DNA of 64,000 nucleotides, taken from positions 62,001 to 126,000 of the IMG/VR virus record IMGVR_UViG_3300027710_000011; one strand, written 5' to 3'. Origin of the DNA: a virus. Positions 17,277 through 25,338 of the stretch are shown one piece after another. The notes beneath the pieces were generated by a model, which was not told where the DNA came from, made no database searches, and saw only the letters and a program-made list of their open reading frames with translations. Position numbers and translations under genes: made by a program. Every line of letters starts with the position of its first letter. The first letter of the stretch is position 1.

Positions 17277-18194
17277 CTACTGTGCTTTAACAACGTACGT
17301 TTTAACTACTTTGTGCCCAACGCCTTCGTTCACGGTTTTATCGTTGATCCAGACGACTTTACCGCTCTTATAGTGGCGCTTGTGGCCTCGACGAACATGT
17401 TCTCGTGGTCTGAACCGCTCATCAATTCCTTCAGATGGTCCCGCATAATCAGTAGCTTCCGGAGATACAACATCTATTTCCAGAATACGGTAACTATCAA
17501 AAGGAAGTACGCCCTTTGGTAAGGACTTGTTATTGAACTGAGCTTTCTTCAAAATCTTGGGCGGACCCACGTTAACATTTGCACACGACAGCGCGTTTAA
17601 AAAGTTCATAAGCGCATGAGCTTCATCGTTGTAATCGGTAATTGGAAACCGACCATCAGAGGTAGCAATCAAAATAGCACAACTACCGTCCGCTGTAGTA
17701 GTTTTGAAATCCTTTTTAGGGATTGCGCCCATCGGTAATATGCACCATTTTTTATGTTTTTCATCGTAAAAGCACGGTTGAAAGAAAATGAATCTTTCAT
17801 CGCCACTTTCAGTTGCATAAACCAAACGCTTTCTTGACAGTATAGTGGTTTCTGCGTAATTACCCTCGATCCCTTTGGCCCTCATTTCCGCCTGCTGCGC
17901 CTGGATGATGAATTGATCTTCAGGTCTATCCTCACTCCGATCACGAGTAACGTTGAACTCAAGGCAAATTGTTTTAAACGGTAAGCGAAGTTCTTCGTCG
18001 TTGGGAAGTCCCGACAACCCTTTATCATCGAGAACAAAACCGTTATCAGGCAGCACGAACTTCTCAGAATCACGATGCAGCTTAGCGACGTAATATAGAT
18101 CCTCAGCATACTTGTGATCGCCAAGTGCCCTGACTCCATTTTCAAACTTTTTAGCATAAGCAGCAACTGCTCGGCTATAATTGAAGTATTCCAT
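17277..18194 (-). CDS. Hypothetical protein (305 aa)
   Basis: A 305-residue alpha/beta protein. A helical start (MEYFNYSRAVAAYAKKFENG) is followed by beta-rich segments (FKTICLEFNVTRDRSEDRP, RFIFFQPCFYDEKHKKW, DGSCAILIATSDGRFP) and a basic C-terminus rich in His, Arg and Lys. The tail could bind nucleic acid. No family is recognised. A box shared with the region ahead of 45315 lies upstream. Confidence 0.75.
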   Translation of the reverse strand: MEYFNYSRAVAAYAKKFENGVRALGDHKYAEDLYYVAKLHRDSEKFVLPDNGFVLDDKGLSGLPNDEELRLPFKTICLEFNVTRDRSEDRPEDQFIIQAQQAEMRAKGIEGNYAETTILSRKRLVYATESGDERFIFFQPCFYDEKHKKWCILPMGAIPKKDFKTTTADGSCAILIATSDGRFPITDYNDEAHALMNFLNALSCANVNVGPPKILKKAQFNNKSLPKGVLPFDSYRILEIDVVSPEATDYAGPSEGIDERFRPREHVRRGHKRHYKSGKVVWINDKTVNEGVGHKVVKTYVVKAQ

Positions 18195-18231
18195 GGTTGT
18201 TTCCTCTTTGGTTATGACGTATTACGCTGCA

Positions 18232-18257
18232 ATAATAAGTATCTGAAATATTCTAGG
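18232..18257 (-). promoter_or_regulatory. Putative promoter; 16-bp block shared with 45383-45398
   Basis: The minus strand carries CCTAGAATATTTCAGA followed by TACTTATTATT. The same 16 bases occur at 45383-45398, where ACACATATACC follows. Both lie between a terminator and a gene start. Confidence 0.4.
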
Positions 18258-18289
18258 CTATAGTTCTTAACAAAAAAGAAAGAGCATAT

Positions 18290-18311
18290 GCAGGGAGCCG
18301 AAGCTCCCTGC
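18290..18311 (-). terminator. Intrinsic terminator
   Basis: A 9-bp stem GCAGGGAGC/GCTCCCTGC with a short loop, followed on the minus strand by a T-rich tract. Confidence 0.8.
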
Positions 18312-18314
18312 ATT

Positions 18315-18674
18315 TTAGTTCTTAGGCAACTTCTTGAAGTTTTGTCTGAACTCTTCTGGGGAATAGTGTTTGCTACCAACGATCTTGGTGCACGTCGGGT
18401 CAAACGCAATTGCATGACCCATGCAGACTTCATCGGAACCTTTCCAACCAAAGGTGATAAGGATACCTTGTTGGAATTCAGTGCCGGCAGTGAAATGTCC
18501 GCGATTGATATCTGGTGTCTTTCCGCCGCCCTCCTCGACTTTGCGTATATCGATGAATAAATTCTTCATGAAGTCTGCGTGCTCCTGCAGCAAGCCGCAA
18601 GTAGTTGCAAAATCAAAGAACTCGATTGGATCTTCCATCTCCAACATCTTCTCGAGATTGTTCTTTTCAGCCAT
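18315..18674 (-). CDS. Hypothetical protein (119 aa)
   Basis: An acidic helical N-terminus (MAEKNNLEKMLEMEDPIEFF) leads to a small beta-rich region (GILITFGWKGSDEVCMGHA) and a basic tail. It is the last gene of a five-gene minus-strand cluster. No family is recognised. Confidence 0.75.
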   Translation of the reverse strand: MAEKNNLEKMLEMEDPIEFFDFATTCGLLQEHADFMKNLFIDIRKVEEGGGKTPDINRGHFTAGTEFQQGILITFGWKGSDEVCMGHAIAFDPTCTKIVGSKHYSPEEFRQNFKKLPKN

Positions 18675-18687
18675 TTACTCCTCCTTC

Positions 18688-19158
18688 TTACTTGAAAGTA
18701 TTTCTGCGCCAACGACCGTTTATGTCGCTAACAGGGTTGATAGAGCCGCCCTCACCCGCCAGCTTCATTTGGTCGCCGATGAGTTCGCGCATCTTGAACT
18801 GCTTTTGCACGCGCAGTTCGATGAAGACTTCGCCACACACGTCGTCAATCTGTGCGTAGTAATCGTCTTCATCGAACTCTTCACCTTGCGTGTCGGTGAC
18901 TTCATTGACGGCCTTGCGGAAAGCAGCCGCAGCTTTGGCCATCTCTACTTTTTCACGTTCTCTGAAACCCACTGGAAAGGTTTCAGGATCAGGCTTGGCC
19001 ACCATGGCTTCTGCGCCGCAATGCGAGATCTTCTGGCGTTGAGCATCCGTCATGTAAGGGAAGTACTTTTTGAGCACCTCCTCAAACTGATCGATCACGA
19101 ACTGCTTGAAAATCAAGTACAGCTCTTGATTGGTTGGGATCTTTATAACGTTACTCAT
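18688..19158 (-). CDS. Hypothetical helical protein (156 aa)
   Basis: An almost entirely helical, charged protein (QFVIDQFEEVLKKYFPYM; REREKVEMAKAAAAFRKA). It could form a coiled coil between residues 70 and 130. It shares one base with the start of 19158-19436. No family is recognised. Confidence 0.75.
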   Translation of the reverse strand: MSNVIKIPTNQELYLIFKQFVIDQFEEVLKKYFPYMTDAQRQKISHCGAEAMVAKPDPETFPVGFREREKVEMAKAAAAFRKAVNEVTDTQGEEFDEDDYYAQIDDVCGEVFIELRVQKQFKMRELIGDQMKLAGEGGSINPVSDINGRWRRNTFK

Positions 19159-19436
19159 CAGCGCACCTGACCTGTTCGACGTGCCGTGATGTTACGCATC
19201 GCTTGACGATACGTCGGGAACAGCGATTCATGCAAGCGCCAGGGTGTGAACAAATGCATGATCCAGCCGCTTTTGCTCTTGATCTTTGCCTTGAGCAAGC
19301 CGTCTTTGATGATCGGCTTGCTCAAGAACAACAGAGGCTGAGGTTTTGACTTTTCTGTCAATTCACCGGCCGGACATGTCCACATAGTGGTGCCCGACTT
19401 GAGCTTCTTGAATTTCTTGGAATTAGGATTCATCAC
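19158..19436 (-). CDS. Hypothetical basic protein (92 aa)
   Basis: A small basic protein with many Lys (MMNPNSKKFKKLKSGTTMW) and a central beta-rich KSGWIMHLFTPW. It overlaps both neighbours, which suggests coupled translation. Nucleic-acid binding is possible from charge alone. No family is recognised. Confidence 0.7.
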   Translation of the reverse strand: MMNPNSKKFKKLKSGTTMWTCPAGELTEKSKPQPLLFLSKPIIKDGLLKAKIKSKSGWIMHLFTPWRLHESLFPTYRQAMRNITARRTGQVR

Positions 19437-19684
19437 ATCTTCTCCGGAGTATGACCTTCAGGCCAAGGATCACTGCTGTCGCTTAAAACATCAATCATCC
19501 GGTTACGTACATCGTCACCACGGTCGCTGTGGAATTCGATAATGACATCGCCTTGAGTCGAATATTTCGTATGGAAATCTCGCAGTGCTTCAAGAGAAAG
19601 CGAAGCCTCCGAGACGATATCCCAATTCTCTTTCGTGTCTTTCATCAACACGTAAGGCACGTTGGAGGCTTCTTGCATTTTCAC
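19433..19684 (-). CDS. Short paralog of the next protein's C-terminus (83 aa)
   Basis: This protein lines up with the C-terminal part of the protein encoded at 19681-20340. Both share QEaSNVPYVLMKDTKENWDI-like starts, DVIIEF/QVLLEF strands, RMIDVLS/AAIDVLS helices and the ending PWPEGHTPEKM/AWPEGYKPEKKV. The two genes overlap by 4 nt. This looks like a tandem duplication in which one copy kept a longer N-terminus. Function is unknown. Confidence 0.75.
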   Translation of the reverse strand: MKMQEASNVPYVLMKDTKENWDIVSEASLSLEALRDFHTKYSTQGDVIIEFHSDRGDDVRNRMIDVLSDSSDPWPEGHTPEKM

Positions 19685-20340
19685 ACCTTCTTTTCCGGTT
19701 TATAGCCTTCAGGCCAAGCGTCGACTTGGGACAAGACATCAATCGCGGCATTGCGATCAGCAACAGCAGACGGACGGTTGAATTCGAGAAGCACTTGATC
19801 ATTACTCTCATCGGTGGCAACCGAAGTTGTCACGTGTTTATTGATGATGTCCCAGACTTCTTCGTTGTTCTTGACGACCAGGGACGGGATACCTGGGGTT
19901 TCTTGCAGATCCATTTTGTCTTCCTTCTTGGTTGGTTGTAGGATATTTTTCATCCGAGCGGAGTCAAAGAACTTGACCTCGTTTGAAATAAGTTTGGGGA
20001 GCAAGGCATTGAGCCGCATCTTTCCAAAATGGAAAAACATCTCGCTGCTAGTTGGTTCAGGACGATGAGTTATAATTATCTCGTCAGCAATGGTCTCCAG
20101 CCAACGTCGTGCACCGCCTGCAGGGCGAATAGTTCTGATCTCCACGCCCTTTGCCAATTCACGCAACTTGTTCACGTAGATGGGTTCACGCAAAAAGTCT
20201 GCTTTGTTGGGAATTTCCCAGATGTTGAGGTAATCGCGATATGCGTCTTTGGTATGGTTGGACGAAAGATCGACAGTTTGCTGATCCAGCTGGTTAAGCT
20301 TTTGCAACAATGCTGGGAAATCAATTTGGCTGTTATTCAC
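19681..20340 (-). CDS. Hypothetical protein (219 aa), paralog of 19433 product
   Basis: The first 130 residues are helical and basic in places (NKADFLREPIYVNKLRELA; MRLNALLPKLISNEVK). The last 75 residues repeat the fold of the downstream 83-residue protein, including DVLSQVDAWPEGYKPE. It starts a transcription unit after the terminator at 20382-20416. No family is recognised. Confidence 0.75.
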   Translation of the reverse strand: MNNSQIDFPALLQKLNQLDQQTVDLSSNHTKDAYRDYLNIWEIPNKADFLREPIYVNKLRELAKGVEIRTIRPAGGARRWLETIADEIIITHRPEPTSSEMFFHFGKMRLNALLPKLISNEVKFFDSARMKNILQPTKKEDKMDLQETPGIPSLVVKNNEEVWDIINKHVTTSVATDESNDQVLLEFNRPSAVADRNAAIDVLSQVDAWPEGYKPEKKV

Positions 20341-20381
20341 GTTAGTTTCTCTTGGTTAGTGAAATAAAAAAGAATAAACAC

Positions 20382-20416
20382 CTCCTTAAGTACACGGGTT
20401 AGATGCACTTAAGGAG
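20382..20416 (-). terminator. Intrinsic terminator ending the structured RNA region
   Basis: A perfect 10-bp stem CTCCTTAAGT/ACTTAAGGAG with a 15-base loop. On the minus strand it is followed by TTTATTCTTTTTT. It would end a minus-strand transcript that covers the folded region upstream. Confidence 0.85.
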
Positions 20417-20590
20417 ATATTCGAATTCGCTTAGTTCTTCGGTACCGGTGGCCATGAGACTTTCGTCTCGCTGAACTGTGCTTGCGCACAACAGCAACGG
20501 TTCGTACTCCTCTACAAACGAATTCGGTATCTCTGTTTTATTCACGTGGCATCCGTACAAGTTGACCAACGATAAATTGGGGGCGGTCAA
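20399..20590 (-). other. Weak 63-codon frame, probably not a gene
   Basis: The frame can only start at TTG, has no ribosome site, and its stop lies inside the loop of the terminator at 20382-20416. Its composition does not look typical of the neighbouring proteins. It may simply be the 3' part of the structured RNA. Confidence 0.25.
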
Positions 20591-20599
20591 GCGTGCACT

Positions 20600-21590
20600 A
20601 TGGAATCACCAGCGTTATTAAGTCCGTATCTGGATCTTGGTCTGCCGCAACCGGCGTCGAATTGTTTTTGGAAGCTTTTTGGCGGGAGGATTGCAATACA
20701 GTAAGCTAATTAACTCACGTTGTAGACAAGCCCATCCATTTCTGGATGCAAGCAAGTCTAAGCTCAGCGCCGCAACGTGGCCACTGTATCCATGAGGGTG
20801 TTTTAAGAACCTGACTCGATATAATCCGTAGCATTATCCGATCGCATAGATGCTAACGTAGCCTCGGTTTCTTTAATCACATGCGCTCACCCCACCGGGT
20901 ACCTTCGATGCACAGTAGGCGCCGTACAGGCTGCGTCGGGAACTCGGCAAGGGCGGCCACAGCCCACAGTCCCGACTATCGCTGTAGAACCCTTGAACTT
21001 CAGTCGCCTGCAAACACTCGCTTTTGCGCAGCGTGCATTAAAACTGAAGCCAAGGCCCAAGACCTCCGATCTTAGAACGTCAATACGTACTGCCAGTATT
21101 GCGCGTGCTATGGCTTGATCGAACCGGAGGTCCTTTTTGTTTATCAACCCGATGAGGTACCGGGTCAAACGAATGCGTATCCCCACAGAACCTCCCTTCT
21201 GAGTTGACTTTTATTGACAGCAGATTTGGTTTGAATCTACTGCTTGGTTGTTGGTGGGCATGAGTAAACGAGGGGCCTTCTCGAATCCGATGTGGTCTGA
21301 ACCGTCACGGTATTGAAGCCTGGCAGCAAGTTACTCTTCCCGTTTTTTATTCTGTTGGTCAGGGCAACTAACCAACGTAATTGACTCTTTCTAGAGTTTT
21401 GTGTTGGCCGCAACCGGCCTTCGAATTGTGGGTTGGAAAGGGAGTAATGACCATGGTTGATCGTCACTACTCCCAACAGCATTCGGATGCGCTCGTGCAG
21501 CACCATGCTGCGGGCTGAAAAGCGCTTCCAGCCTACGTTGCGTTGATGAATTCGCCTGGACTGCTCATGCGCTGCCGCATCATGATCGTT
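20600..21590 (-). ncRNA. Candidate large structured non-coding RNA
   Basis: Nearly 1 kb with no convincing gene is packed with nested complementary arms. One domain has 20696-20702 with 20783-20789, inside it 20716-20722 with 20773-20779, and inside that the hairpin 20733-20748. Others are 20935-20941/20970-20976, 20998-21004/21043-21049 and 21061-21068/21125-21132 enclosing 21081-21086/21096-21101. A hairpin motif GCCGCAACCGGC followed by TCGAATTG occurs twice (20644-20664 and 21407-21428). The stem 21440-21451/21463-21474 has a G-U pair only if transcribed from the minus strand. The size and ornate folding recall phage RNAs such as GOLLD or ROOL, but I cannot assign a family. Confidence 0.5.
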
Positions 21591-21971
21591 GTCCTGGCGC
21601 GCTTGCACTAATTCATCATTCTCGTATTCACAGACGTACCAAGGAGAGATGGGTTCTTCATTCTGAACCAACGCTTGTGCCAAGGCTTTTCCGAGTCGAA
21701 TGGCAATACTGTCATCCTCAGATAACAGCACTCTGAGAATATCGCGTTTTGCAGCAACTGATCTGGCATCCACCATGCGTTGAAACGTAGAGCCAGATTC
21801 TTGCTCACGAATAGCGTGTAGGAATTCTTCGCGCTTGCTGGCTTCTTGGTTAGCGACTTCGATCAGTTCACATCCGGCTTCTTGTACCAAGTGTCTGATC
21901 TTATCGATCAAAGCAGAATCAAGACCTGCCCCCACGATAAGGAGGCGTTTTGTTTCATCGCTGGAATTCAC
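21237..21971 (-). CDS. Hypothetical protein, C-terminus doubtful
   Basis: A GTG at 21971 follows AAAGGAGG; an ATG at 21989 overlaps that ribosome site and is less likely. The first 125 or so residues look like a real protein: a strand-turn start (RLLIVGAGLDSALIDKI), then helices (AAKRDILRVLLSEDDSIAI; LGKALAQALVQNEE). The last 120 residues are basic and odd, and the DNA below about 21590 is full of hairpins. The true stop may be missing because of a frameshift, or the gene runs into the structured RNA. No family is recognised. Confidence 0.55.
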   Translation of the reverse strand: MNSSDETKRLLIVGAGLDSALIDKIRHLVQEAGCELIEVANQEASKREEFLHAIREQESGSTFQRMVDARSVAAKRDILRVLLSEDDSIAIRLGKALAQALVQNEEPISPWYVCEYENDELVQARQDNDHDAAAHEQSRRIHQRNVGWKRFSARSMVLHERIRMLLGVVTINHGHYSLSNPQFEGRLRPTQNSRKSQLRWLVALTNRIKNGKSNLLPGFNTVTVQTTSDSRRPLVYSCPPTTKQ

Positions 21972-21992
21972 AACTACCTCCTTTCTCATTGG

Positions 21993-22520
21993 TTAAACTT
22001 GATAGCAGCTCAGGTGAGCTACACGGTCGAAGAACTCTTCGCAGTCGTCGTATTTCTTAAGTATCAGACTTCCATCACCAAACGTGTGTTCGTACCTGTA
22101 TGGTAAGAACCCGCTCATGACGTAAAGCTTAAACAGTTCAAACTGATGAAAGATGTCTAGAGCCGATTGCTCAATAGTGATCATCTTATCGATCAGTGTT
22201 ACTGACGGATACGGCCAAGGGTTTTGTTTCACACCATTTTCTTGTCCGAGTAACTTAAGTTCTTCCTCGGCTTGACTCAAGTGCAAGTGAAGATACCGCG
22301 TCATGCTAGCGATGTCGCGGTACGCTGTTGCTCTGTAAGAACAGGCTTCAACGATTTGATCAATGATGAATTCAGGGCTGGCTGAGAACAGCGAATTAAT
22401 CGTTCTGATCTGTCGTGAAACATCAATCACGACGGTATGCGGAAGATTGTTAAAGTCATCTACCGCATCAGAGTAACTAATATCTTCTTGCACTGAAGCT
22501 CCTTTATTGACATAAGTCAA
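21993..22520 (-). CDS. Hypothetical protein (175 aa)
   Basis: A helical protein (SDAVDDFNNLPHTVVIDVSR; YRDIASMTRYLHLHLSQAEE) with a C-terminal beta hairpin (EHTFGDGSLILKKYDD). It overlaps the upstream gene by 4 nt. No family is recognised. Confidence 0.75.
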   Translation of the reverse strand: MTYVNKGASVQEDISYSDAVDDFNNLPHTVVIDVSRQIRTINSLFSASPEFIIDQIVEACSYRATAYRDIASMTRYLHLHLSQAEEELKLLGQENGVKQNPWPYPSVTLIDKMITIEQSALDIFHQFELFKLYVMSGFLPYRYEHTFGDGSLILKKYDDCEEFFDRVAHLSCYQV

Positions 22521-22726
22521 TCAGGAACAGTGTGTGTCCTGACCAACTCGATTGCGCGTTGCTTGATGAGGGTAGAACCCAGTTGCTTTGCGAATGCAAG
22601 CATTTCTGGATCTTCGCTCTTATCAATCTTAGACCAAGTGACGAACTGTTTACCCCAGGAAATCTGAGGAGTCAGATCGTTGTAGCTGAAAGCAGCCACT
22701 TGACTTTTCTTGAATTGTGCAGCCAT
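22517..22726 (-). CDS. Hypothetical protein (69 aa)
   Basis: I chose the ATG at 22726 (MAAQFKKSQVAAFSYNDL). A longer frame to 22801 starts with Cys- and aromatic-rich residues and would overlap the promoter box. The ribosome site is weak. No family is recognised. Confidence 0.65.
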   Translation of the reverse strand: MAAQFKKSQVAAFSYNDLTPQISWGKQFVTWSKIDKSEDPEMLAFAKQLGSTLIKQRAIELVRTHTVPD

Positions 22727-22805
22727 GATTTTAATGTTGGTTAGGTGTCCACAAATGATGGTAAACACACAGTAAAAACTACACATAACACCAGCCTCCA
22801 AAATG

Positions 22806-22833
22806 GTGATATGTCGTTAAAACAATCTAGGAT
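22806..22833 (-). promoter_or_regulatory. Putative phage promoter
   Basis: On the minus strand CCTAGATTGTTTT is followed by ACGACATATCACC. The spacing matches the CCTAGA...ACATATACC arrangement upstream of the gene at 45315. It lies ahead of the minus-strand genes that begin at 22726. Confidence 0.4.
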
Positions 22834-22902
22834 CAAAGTGTATTGTGTGTACATCTCTCTACATGAGAGTAAAGATTTTTATTTTGGCTAGGAGGCCTAG
22901 CG

Positions 22903-24939
22903 ATGGCTAACATTGTTACACGAGCCCTTGGCTTCGTGGATGTGTCTGAAGACGAGAAATACATCACAATCGGCGGTGTGAAGGCTGAGAATATCGGTAA
23001 GGACATTCTCCGCATGTGGGGAACGAATCGCATTGAGCAACACATGTTCAATGAGATTGGTGGACGCGTTATCAGGTTCCCAAAGTTCTTTGGTCCTGAG
23101 GTGCATTACATCCTCAGCAAGATTTTGAACAACAAGAAGGTCGTTACAAGTCGTGGAAGTATCAAGGACGCTTTGGCTCTCCTTGAACAAAACACTTGGA
23201 TGAAACGCATCACGCAAGAGTACGACCCTATTATTGATTTGGATGCCGTCAAGCTGTTCAATAAGACGCCGATGCCGCACCAGATTAATTTCTTCCAGAT
23301 GTATAGTCATCGTACGCAATCGTACGGACTGAACGGCTATCTCCTGTCCGCTGGCGCTGGCACTGGTAAGACACTGATGGCACTCATCTTGTCCGAAATG
23401 CTGCATGCTGACTACAAGGTGATTGTCTGTCCAAAGAATGCTGCTTACCGAGTGTGGGTAACTTCTTTGGCTGAAGAATACAAAGATCCTCGCAAGGCTT
23501 GGGTAATCGCAGACGGTAAGGCTTACGAAGGTCAGAAGTACATTGTCTGTCATTACGAAGGTTTGGAAAAGCTCAAGGCCATTGCTGGCCGCCTTTCCGG
23601 ACGCGTGATCATCCCGCTTGATGAGTCTCACAATTTGAACAGTGACGATTCCTTGCGGACTCAATACTTCATCGACATCTGTCGCTCCATCCGTAACGTA
23701 CACGTGCTGTGGATGTCGGGTACACCAGTGAAAGCTCTTGGGTACGAAAGCATTCCACTGTTGCGCTCCATTGATCCGCTCTTCACCGATGAAGTGGAAG
23801 CGCGGTTCAAGAAGATCTATGGGCGTGATGCCACAAAGGCTTTGGACATCTTGCGTCAACGTATCGGCATGATTTCTTTCCACGTGGAAAGCTCTGCGGT
23901 TGTGACAAATGAGACGACGACTCACAATCGGATGATCAGTATCCCGAACGGTAAGATATACACGTTGGATGCTGTGCGTACCGAGATGCAGAAGTTCATT
24001 GAAACTCGTCTGAAATTCTACTTGGGCGAGAGCAAGAGTTTCAAGAAAACTTATGAGCGAGCGCTTGATATCTACGAAGACACGATCAAGGATAATGGCC
24101 TGCTGTCTAAAGACAGTGAAGAACGTCGTGCATTCAAGACGTACAAGCGCTACATCGAGCTGATCTCTTCCGGCTTTGATCCAATGAGTATGGCTAAGGA
24201 AGCCAAGTATTGCAATCATTTCGAGAAGAACATCATTGCTCCTACTTTGCCAAAAGACTTGAAGAAGGCTTTCATGAGCGCCAAGTCTGTGGTGAAGTAT
24301 CCGCAGCTTAAGGTACTTGGTGAAGCACTCGGTGGTGTTCTGAGCAAGAAGCGTGTTCAATGTCACTTGGACATGATTCCGCATATGGGACTAGAAAAGA
24401 TCATCAACGCGGCTTCGAAGAAGACCATCATCTTCTCGAGTTACGTTGAGGTGGTGGATGCAATCACGAAGTACCTGAAGGGTAAGGGTTTCAATCCCAT
24501 TGCCGTACACGCAAGTAGTGGTCAGGAACTCTCAGCATCCGTTAACCAGTTCTTCAAAGATCCGAATCTCAATCCGTTGGTGGCGACTTTCCAATCGCTA
24601 TCGACAGCAGTTCCGATTATCTGCGCGAACTGTACTGTGTTCACGAACATGCCGTTCCGTGAATACGAGATTACACAAGCTCGTGCTCGCACGAATCGTT
24701 TGGGTCAAGATACTGCTGTTGAGTACTACAACACGTACCTTGACACTGGTAAAGAGCCCAACGTCTCCACCCGCTCACGTGACATCCTGGAATGGTCGCG
24801 CCAACAAGTTGCAGCCATCCTTGGCCAAGACTATGGCGGCACTATTACAGCTGAAATGGTGAACTCGATGGAGAGTTTGACAGAGGACTACACTCCTTTC
24901 GAGATCAGTCTCGCTATGGAGGAATACGCAGACTTTTAA
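22903..24939 (+). CDS. SNF2-like SF2 helicase
   Basis: The 678-residue protein is a superfamily 2 ATPase of the SNF2 type, which translocates on duplex DNA. Motif I is GAGTGKT (residues 151-157), motif II is DESH (240-243), motif III is SGTP (272-275) and motif VI is QARARTNRLGQ (from 592). An insert of about 100 helical residues lies between the two RecA-like lobes (around 360-460). About 130 residues precede the helicase core. A strong GGAGG precedes the ATG. In phages such enzymes act in replication fork handling or transcription; the exact role is unknown. Confidence 0.9.
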   Translation: MANIVTRALGFVDVSEDEKYITIGGVKAENIGKDILRMWGTNRIEQHMFNEIGGRVIRFPKFFGPEVHYILSKILNNKKVVTSRGSIKDALALLEQNTWMKRITQEYDPIIDLDAVKLFNKTPMPHQINFFQMYSHRTQSYGLNGYLLSAGAGTGKTLMALILSEMLHADYKVIVCPKNAAYRVWVTSLAEEYKDPRKAWVIADGKAYEGQKYIVCHYEGLEKLKAIAGRLSGRVIIPLDESHNLNSDDSLRTQYFIDICRSIRNVHVLWMSGTPVKALGYESIPLLRSIDPLFTDEVEARFKKIYGRDATKALDILRQRIGMISFHVESSAVVTNETTTHNRMISIPNGKIYTLDAVRTEMQKFIETRLKFYLGESKSFKKTYERALDIYEDTIKDNGLLSKDSEERRAFKTYKRYIELISSGFDPMSMAKEAKYCNHFEKNIIAPTLPKDLKKAFMSAKSVVKYPQLKVLGEALGGVLSKKRVQCHLDMIPHMGLEKIINAASKKTIIFSSYVEVVDAITKYLKGKGFNPIAVHASSGQELSASVNQFFKDPNLNPLVATFQSLSTAVPIICANCTVFTNMPFREYEITQARARTNRLGQDTAVEYYNTYLDTGKEPNVSTRSRDILEWSRQQVAAILGQDYGGTITAEMVNSMESLTEDYTPFEISLAMEEYADF

Positions 24940-24954
24940 ATAATCGAGGTCGTG

Positions 24955-25254
24955 ATGGGAAATGGAACAGAACCTATGAAGGGGCGTCGTGCTCCTTTAA
25001 ACAAAGATGGTTTCTTTGAGAACTTTGGACAACCTGGAGACTATGGACGTATCAAGCGGACGCTCGAACAAGTCCATGGTTTACAGGATCAACTGTACTG
25101 GCAAGTGATTGCACCTGACGGTAGTAGCTGTAAGTTGAGTCCAGAGGTTCACGAAGTCCTTGAACACAAGGACGGTACCATTTCTGTCACACCTTCGATT
25201 GTCACAAAGAGCTGGCACGGCTGGTTGAAACATGGAATCTGGACTTCCGTGTAA
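24955..25254 (+). CDS. Hypothetical protein (99 aa)
   Basis: The start follows GAGGTC closely, and either a GTG at 24952 or the ATG at 24955 could be used. The protein contains DGFFENFGQPGDYGRIKR and a C-terminal KSWHGWLKHGIW. It sits 12 nt after the helicase gene and is probably in the same transcript. No family is recognised. Confidence 0.75.
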   Translation: MGNGTEPMKGRRAPLNKDGFFENFGQPGDYGRIKRTLEQVHGLQDQLYWQVIAPDGSSCKLSPEVHEVLEHKDGTISVTPSIVTKSWHGWLKHGIWTSV

Positions 25255-25338
25255 TAACCATTATCTTGTGTGAACAAATGTCTAATTACTTGGAAGTAGC
25301 TAGATACGACCACCCTTCTACACGTCTCAGGAAACAAC

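Noticed and set aside
22897-24384. 495-codon minus-strand frame across the helicase gene
   Set aside because: Antisense shadow; all conserved motifs lie on the plus strand.
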